Part shown: one piece after another, positions 4,560-7,888 of the stretch | Layout: each line of letters starts with the position of its first letter | Position numbering within the stretch: the first letter of the stretch is position 1 | Assembly (NCBI GenBank): GCA_024654485.1 | Contig: JANLHO010000003.1 | Span: 1 to 7,888, forward strand | Direction of reading: 5' to 3' | DNA length: 7,888 bases | From: Patescibacteria group bacterium | Lineage (GTDB): Bacteria > Patescibacteriota > Minisyncoccia > Phycocordibacterales > UBA2100 | Program-made: the position numbers and the translations under genes | The notes under the pieces: generated by a model | Seen by the model: the letters and a program-made list of their open reading frames with translations, nothing else | What the model was told of the DNA's origin: nothing | Database searches by the model: none

Positions 4560-7139
4560 CTACGAGACGAGACGCCACTCACCGGAGACGAGAAGAGGCT
4601 CGGCTTTCTTGTATTTCAACTCCCGCGTTTCCGTGCCATTAGTAATGGTGACCTTCTCATTGCGGCCGTACGTTCTCTTCCCTGCCGGCTGGTTTTGTGC
4701 GGTTATGTTGAGTGCGGCCTTGTGGATAACTCCGACGTCGCGAAGCAGGTTCTGGCCCTGACTCGCGGGCGTCGGGGCCGCTGGTGGAGCCGCAGACAAG
4801 TTCCGCAGCACATGAGCCGTCTGCAGAGCATAGGTTTCTTCCATAGCGCGGAAGAGCTTTAGACCTTCTTTTTTATACTCTACCAATGGATCACGCTGTC
4901 CGTATGCGCGCAGGTTGACCGAGCTGCGCAGATATTCCATTTGCTCAAGATGTTCTACCCAAAGATGGTCTATGGACTGGAGCAAGAAACGACGTACGCT
5001 GGGGAAAAATACGTCCGCAAGCTCGCCCTTCTTTGTTTCTATTACCTGCCGGAATTCGTCGCCATCTTCTGCAGGCAAGACTCCCGCTACGCGCTCAAGC
5101 TCCGCTTCCACCTCTGCGTCGCTCCCCGTGAGTATGGCGCGACGACGCTCATATATGCTCTGCCGCTGTACGTTTAAGACATCGTCGTAAGCGAGCACAT
5201 GCTTGCGCGCGTCAAAGTTGAGCTCCTCTATGCGCGTCTGCGCCTTCTCAAGCGCCCGCGTTATCATCGGGTTATGTATCGGCTCGTCTTCCGGTATCTT
5301 GAATGTGCCCATGACACGTTTGATCACGTCGGAGGCGAATATGCGCATGAGGCTGTCTCCCAGTGACACGAAGAACTGCGTCTCGCCCGGATCACCCTGT
5401 CGGCCGGAACGACCGCGTAGCTGGTTGTCTATACGGCGCGCCTCATGCCGCTCCGTACCGAGTACGTACAATCCGCCCGCGCTCTTCACGGCCTCGTATT
5501 CCTCATCGCTCCCCGGATTGCCGCCGAGCTTTATATCAACGCCGCGCCCCGCGACGTTGGTGGCTATCGTTACGGCACCGCGCCTTCCTGCCTGCGCTAT
5601 TATCTCGCCCTCGCGTTCATGGTTCTTCGCATTCAGTACTTCGTGCGGGATTCCCGCTTGCCGGAAGTGAGCGGAGAGCATTTCGTTTTTCTCTACCGAT
5701 ACGGTACCCACAAGGACGGGCTCTCCTTTCTCGTGCAGCTCCTTGACCTTGCGCGCTATCGCGACGAACTTCCCCGCTTCCGTCTGGAATATTAGGTCGT
5801 CGTGATCCGTGCGCTGCGCGGGCTTATTGGTGGGCACTACTACGGTGTTGAGCCCGTAGACCTTGTAAAATTCCTCCGACGACGTGACGGCCGTCCCCGT
5901 CATTCCGGAGAGTTTGTCGTATAGGCGAAAATAATTCTGAAAAGTAATGGACGCAAAAGTGCGCGACTCCTGCTGGATGGAAACGCCTTCTTTGGCCTCT
6001 ATGGCCTGATGAAGCCCCTCGCTCCACCTGCGCCCCGGCTGCATCCTTCCGGTGAATTCATCCACTATGACGACGGTCCCATCCTTGATCACGTAGTCCT
6101 TATCGCGATGGAATACGGCCTTCGCCCGCACGGCTGTCTCCAGATGGTGCACATACTTGATGCCTGCATCCGTGTATATATTCTCCACTCCGAGAGCTTC
6201 CTGCGCCTTCTCTATGCCGCTGTCCGTCAGGGATATCTGGCGTCGCTTTTCGTCCACCGTGTAATCCTCCTCCGGTATGAGCGTTGACGCTATCGCCGCA
6301 AAGCGGGCATACAGCGACTCGGCCTCCGAGACCGGCGCGGAAATGATGAGCGGAGTACGCGCTTCGTCTATGAGGATGGAGTCTATCTCGTCCACGATGG
6401 CGAAGTGATACCCTCCGCTCTCCGGCAGGCGCTGCCGCAGCTTCCCTTTCTCGTACTCCAGATTGTCGCGAAGATAATCAAAACCGAACTCATTGTTGGT
6501 GCCGTAGGTGATGTCTGCGGCGTATGCTTCGCGCCTTGTACACGGCCGCAAAAATTCGTGCACTACATGGAAGCTTCCCGTCTCGTCGCGCTCGCTATCG
6601 CGCTCGCCGCCCTCCGGAGACTTGGCTATGGAAGGGTCGTATATGTACGATGACTCGTGATTGATGATGCCGACACTCATCCCTAAAAATGCGTATATCT
6701 GGCCCATCCACACGCCGTCTCTACGGGAAAGATAGTCGTTGACCGTAACGATGTGTACACCCTTCCCTTCAAGCGCGTTGAGGTACGCCGGTAAGGTAGC
6801 GACAAGCGTTTTGCCCTCGCCGGTACGCATTTCGGAGATATTCCCATGGTGCAGGATAAGGCCTCCCACGAGCTGAACGTCAAAGTGGCGCTGCCCCAGA
6901 GTACGGCGCGCCGCTTCACGAACGGCTGCAAAAGCTTCGGGAGCGAGCTCATCAAGCGTCTCTCCAGCGCCCTCGGCCGGAGAAATGCGGCGCTTGAATT
7001 CTTGCGTTTTGGCCCGGAGCTCCTCATCGCTGAGAGCCTGCATTCCCTGCTCCAGTGCATTGACCGCGGCAGCGATAGGCTCCGCCTTGTGCAGGGCGGA
7101 TGCATTTTCATCGCCCAATAGCCTCTTCCAAATCGCCAT
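4560..7139 (-). CDS. secA: Preprotein translocase ATPase subunit SecA, with modified C-terminal tail
   Basis: SecA is the ATP-driven motor that pushes unfolded preproteins through SecYEG at the cytoplasmic membrane. The 859-residue frame is complete: Walker A MRTGEGKT (104-111), VTVNDYLSRRD (132-141), TYGTNNEFGFDYLRDN (211-226), Walker B IVDEIDSILIDEARTP (248-263), then the preprotein cross-linking region, MTGTAVT (413-419), GRGVDIKLGG (531-540; the usual Thr is Val), RRIDNQLRGRSGRQGDPG (568-585), and the helical scaffold IDHLWVEHLEQMEYLRSSVNLRAYGQRDP (723-751). NBD1 carries about 30 extra residues (161-200) before CTRREAYAADI, an insertion seen in several SecA lineages. The tail keeps YGRNEK (824-829) but then reads VTITNGTETRELKYKKAEPLL instead of the Cys/His zinc motif. 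No Shine-Dalgarno precedes ATG 7139. A poor -10 (TACGAT, 7147-7152) is spaced for a leaderless start. A terminator separates it from the gene upstream. Confidence 0.98.
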   Translation of the reverse strand: MAIWKRLLGDENASALHKAEPIAAAVNALEQGMQALSDEELRAKTQEFKRRISPAEGAGETLDELAPEAFAAVREAARRTLGQRHFDVQLVGGLILHHGNISEMRTGEGKTLVATLPAYLNALEGKGVHIVTVNDYLSRRDGVWMGQIYAFLGMSVGIINHESSYIYDPSIAKSPEGGERDSERDETGSFHVVHEFLRPCTRREAYAADITYGTNNEFGFDYLRDNLEYEKGKLRQRLPESGGYHFAIVDEIDSILIDEARTPLIISAPVSEAESLYARFAAIASTLIPEEDYTVDEKRRQISLTDSGIEKAQEALGVENIYTDAGIKYVHHLETAVRAKAVFHRDKDYVIKDGTVVIVDEFTGRMQPGRRWSEGLHQAIEAKEGVSIQQESRTFASITFQNYFRLYDKLSGMTGTAVTSSEEFYKVYGLNTVVVPTNKPAQRTDHDDLIFQTEAGKFVAIARKVKELHEKGEPVLVGTVSVEKNEMLSAHFRQAGIPHEVLNAKNHEREGEIIAQAGRRGAVTIATNVAGRGVDIKLGGNPGSDEEYEAVKSAGGLYVLGTERHEARRIDNQLRGRSGRQGDPGETQFFVSLGDSLMRIFASDVIKRVMGTFKIPEDEPIHNPMITRALEKAQTRIEELNFDARKHVLAYDDVLNVQRQSIYERRRAILTGSDAEVEAELERVAGVLPAEDGDEFRQVIETKKGELADVFFPSVRRFLLQSIDHLWVEHLEQMEYLRSSVNLRAYGQRDPLVEYKKEGLKLFRAMEETYALQTAHVLRNLSAAPPAAPTPASQGQNLLRDVGVIHKAALNITAQNQPAGKRTYGRNEKVTITNGTETRELKYKKAEPLLVSGEWRLVS

Positions 7140-7146
7140 TCAGAGC

Positions 7147-7152
7147 ATCGTA
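7147..7152 (-). promoter_or_regulatory. Possible weak -10 element for secA
   Basis: TACGAT (4 of 6 to consensus) ends 7 bases before the secA ATG on the minus strand. That would again give a nearly leaderless start, but there is no -35 and no TGn extension. Since the intrinsic terminator at 7187-7221 should cut off transcription from upstream, a promoter is expected in the 47 bases between. Confidence 0.3.
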
Positions 7153-7186
7153 CATCAAAACGACTCCGCGCGCGATGCGTATACAT

Positions 7187-7221
7187 AAAAAACAATCCCT
7201 CCTTATAGGAGGGATTGTTTT
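7187..7221 (-). terminator. Intrinsic terminator, usable on both strands
   Basis: AAAACAATCCCTCC (7189-7202) and GGAGGGATTGTTTT (7208-7221) form a perfect 14-bp stem around TTATA. On the minus strand the stem runs into six T residues (plus-strand A's at 7187-7192), making a textbook Rho-independent terminator that ends the small basic peptide gene 8 bases past its stop and isolates secA. On the plus strand the tail is only TTTT, so plus-strand termination would be weaker. Confidence 0.9.
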
Positions 7222-7228
7222 GGGCCGA

Positions 7229-7330
7229 CTAGAGGCGGCGCTTTGCCTTTCTCTTCGTCGTCTTTTTGGCCTTGCGCTTCGTAGTCTTCTTAGCTTTCTT
7301 GGCCTTCTTAGCTCGCTTTTTCTTTGCCAT
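7229..7330 (-). CDS. Tiny Lys/Arg-rich (histone-tail-like) basic protein, 33 residues
   Basis: ATG at 7330 to TAG at 7229-7231 encodes 33 residues: 16 Lys, 5 Arg, 6 Ala, 4 Thr, 1 Met, 1 Leu, so 21 of 33 are basic and none acidic or aromatic. It opens MAKKKRAKKAKKAKK and then carries the octapeptide KTTKRKAK twice in tandem (residues 15-22 and 23-30), ending RRL. The two octapeptide copies differ in DNA only at synonymous positions (ACT/ACG, CGC/AGA, GCC/GCA, AAA/AAG), which argues that the peptide is selected and real. A strong terminator follows directly. I infer a nucleic-acid-binding peptide, like bacterial histone H1-like tails or a nucleoid or ribosome-associated factor; no specific family is recognised. 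It has no Shine-Dalgarno. Confidence 0.75.
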   Translation of the reverse strand: MAKKKRAKKAKKAKKTTKRKAKKTTKRKAKRRL

Positions 7331-7400
7331 ATAAATGAAGAATTGTTGTGAGTTCTAAATCGACCCGCACATGCGCTGCAAGAGCGAAGATGCGTTTACA

Positions 7401-7406
7401 TTTATA
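7401..7406 (-). promoter_or_regulatory. Candidate -10 for the basic peptide gene
   Basis: TATAAA on the minus strand (5 of 6 to TATAAT) sits in the most AT-rich stretch upstream of the gene. It would give a leader of roughly 60 bases. The -35 position at 17-bp spacing is only a T run. The overlapping plus-strand TATAAT at 7403-7408 makes the direction ambiguous. Confidence 0.4.
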
Positions 7407-7430
7407 ATTATTGCATCGTAATGAAAAAAT

Positions 7431-7599
7431 ATGCGCAAGCACGCGCATGTATGTGGATAACTCTTGGAATTGGAAAAGCGCAGTGAGAAGTGAGAAGGCG
7501 ATGCGCAAAATTTCAGCAATAAAATTTTGCCATAGTTGCTGCATGATGCAGCCGACGGTTTTCAATACATTCCTCCACGGGGAAACTACAGTTTCCCCG
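7431..7599. repeat. Series of four small perfect inverted repeats
   Basis: In order: ATGCGC / GCGCAT (7431-7436, 7443-7448); GCAAAATTT / AAATTTTGC (7505-7513, 7522-7530, 8-nt loop); GCTGCAT / ATGCAGC (7538-7544, 7546-7552, one central base); and CGGGGAAAC / GTTTCCCCG (7578-7586, 7591-7599, loop TACA). All are perfect, and none is followed by a T tract fit for an intrinsic terminator. Confidence 0.75.
7483..7496. repeat. Two-unit heptamer GTGAGAA
   Basis: GTGAGAA occurs twice back to back. It is small alone, but it shares the 7-bp period of the arrays at 130-186 and 3716-3757. Confidence 0.5.
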
Positions 7600-7610
7600 A
7601 CCCCCTTCAG

Positions 7611-7690
7611 ACTTTGGAGCTCGCACATCTCCGCACATCTTTTGCCAAAGCAAAAGACGCAATGCGGAGGACGGGTGCGAGCTCCAAAGT
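7611..7690. repeat. 80-nt nested hairpin, about 31 base pairs
   Basis: Three stems lie one inside another: ACTTTGGAGCTCGCAC (7611-7626) with 7675-7690, 16 bp perfect; CTCCGCA (7629-7635) with TGCGGAG (7663-7669), 7 bp; and TCTTTTGC (7638-7645) with GCAAAAGA (7650-7657), 8 bp closed by the tetraloop CAAA. The small internal loops are asymmetric (2 versus 5 nt, and 2 versus 5 nt), always with the longer side on the right. That shape resembles a folded RNA or a palindromic dispersed element more than a terminator; transcription direction cannot be decided. Confidence 0.85.
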
Positions 7691-7740
7691 GAAAGTCATA
7701 TGTGAGTGCCGCCGCCCTCCGCACTGCGCCCTTCTTCAAA

Positions 7741-7794
7741 GCCGGGCCAGTTCCACCTGAATCCTAGCATCGCCGCGGCACGGCGCAACCCGGC
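7741..7794. repeat. GC-rich inverted repeat GCCGGG / CCCGGC with inner stem
   Basis: GCCGGG (7741-7746) pairs with CCCGGC (7789-7794); inside lie CGCCG / CGGCG around the palindrome GCCGCGGC. The outer stem is only 6 bp with a long loop, so this is weaker than the hairpins to its left. Confidence 0.45.
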
Positions 7795-7873
7795 ATTTCT
7801 CACACGACATTTCTCGTATGTACTAACGAGCATTCATCCCCCTCTCGCGCCCTTTTCTGCGCATCCCCTTGTT

Positions 7874-7879
7874 TATAAT
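7874..7879 (+). promoter_or_regulatory. Consensus -10 (TATAAT) pointing right, out of the window
   Basis: A perfect TATAAT lies 9 bases from the right edge on the plus strand. The region 17 bp upstream (CCTTTT) is a poor -35, so this is a candidate only. If real, 7331-7888 would be a divergent promoter region between the basic peptide gene and a rightward gene. Confidence 0.35.
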
Positions 7880-7888
7880 CCGCGGGCG

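Larger units (their letters stand above)
7331..7888. other. 558-bp non-coding, structure-rich region
   Basis: I find no credible protein gene here. Its first 150 bases are AT-rich with candidate promoters; 7431-7794 is a chain of inverted repeats described separately; the right end carries a consensus -10 on the plus strand pointing out of the window. ATGCGC or GCGCAT recurs at 7371, 7431, 7443 and 7501. No tRNA, SRP RNA, tmRNA or RNase P signature was recognised. Confidence 0.6.

Noticed and set aside
4329..4862. 177-codon plus-strand frame spanning the secA-gatB gap
   Set aside because: It crosses the 3' end of secA, the 24-bp inverted repeat and the gatB start in antisense; the repeat arms account for much of its sequence.
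5203..5670. 155-codon plus-strand frame inside secA
   Set aside because: Antisense shadow of conserved SecA sequence (GRGVDI and QLRGRSGRQGD region), without its own start signals or a family match.
7452..7460. Perfect DnaA-box match (TGTGGATAA, complement of TTATCCACA), a possible origin
   Set aside because: Only one box lies in the non-coding region; the only other perfect match is within secA coding sequence near 4722. There is no box cluster and no dnaA or dnaN nearby.
7308..7739. 143-codon minus-strand open frame across the hairpin region
   Set aside because: It needs a TTG start, runs straight through the inverted repeats, overlaps the better-supported basic peptide gene, and shows no recognisable domain; it looks like chance openness.
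7690..7800. Possible SRP RNA or other housekeeping RNA
   Set aside because: The GC-rich stems and a CAGGTGGAACTGG string on the minus strand recalled SRP domain IV, but the GGAA-capped helix with its AGCAG side is absent.

Overview
The window most resembles a Candidate Phyla Radiation (Patescibacteria, Parcubacteria-like) genome. The reasons are a SecA whose C-terminal tail lacks the usual zinc-binding cysteines, a gatB standing without gatC or gatA next to it, a GxxExxY-type protein in an array of short GAAT/ATTC repeats, and two proteins that join excisionase-like helix-turn-helix modules to one membrane segment. This placement rests on remembered family features, not on a search. Every gene I can support lies on the minus strand.

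In transcription order (right to left): 7331-7888 is a non-coding, highly structured region with a chain of inverted repeats, the largest an 80-nt nested hairpin at 7611-7690. It is followed by a 33-residue Lys/Arg-rich peptide gene (7229-7330) and a strong intrinsic terminator (7187-7221). Next come secA (4560-7139), a 210-bp gap holding a perfect 24-bp inverted repeat (4389-4412 and 4501-4524), and gatB (2872-4350). A hairpin gap and a near-ideal leaderless extended -10 promoter then lead to a 319-residue protein with two helix-turn-helix modules and one membrane helix (1846-2805). After a 287-bp gap come a GxxExxY protein gene bracketed by 13-bp inverted repeats (1067-1558) and, overlapping it by 8 bp, a second helix-turn-helix/membrane protein that runs off the left edge (1-1074).

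secA (protein export) and gatB (tRNA-dependent amidation) are conserved housekeeping genes and need no functional link. The left third is accessory: two related membrane-anchored DNA-binding-like proteins with a possible mobile cassette between them. Short tandem units, mostly 7 nt, recur at four places (130-186, around 1536-1569, 3716-3757, 7483-7496), three of them touching coding sequence, and look like a genome-wide repeat process. No tRNA, rRNA, CRISPR array or transposase gene was recognised.
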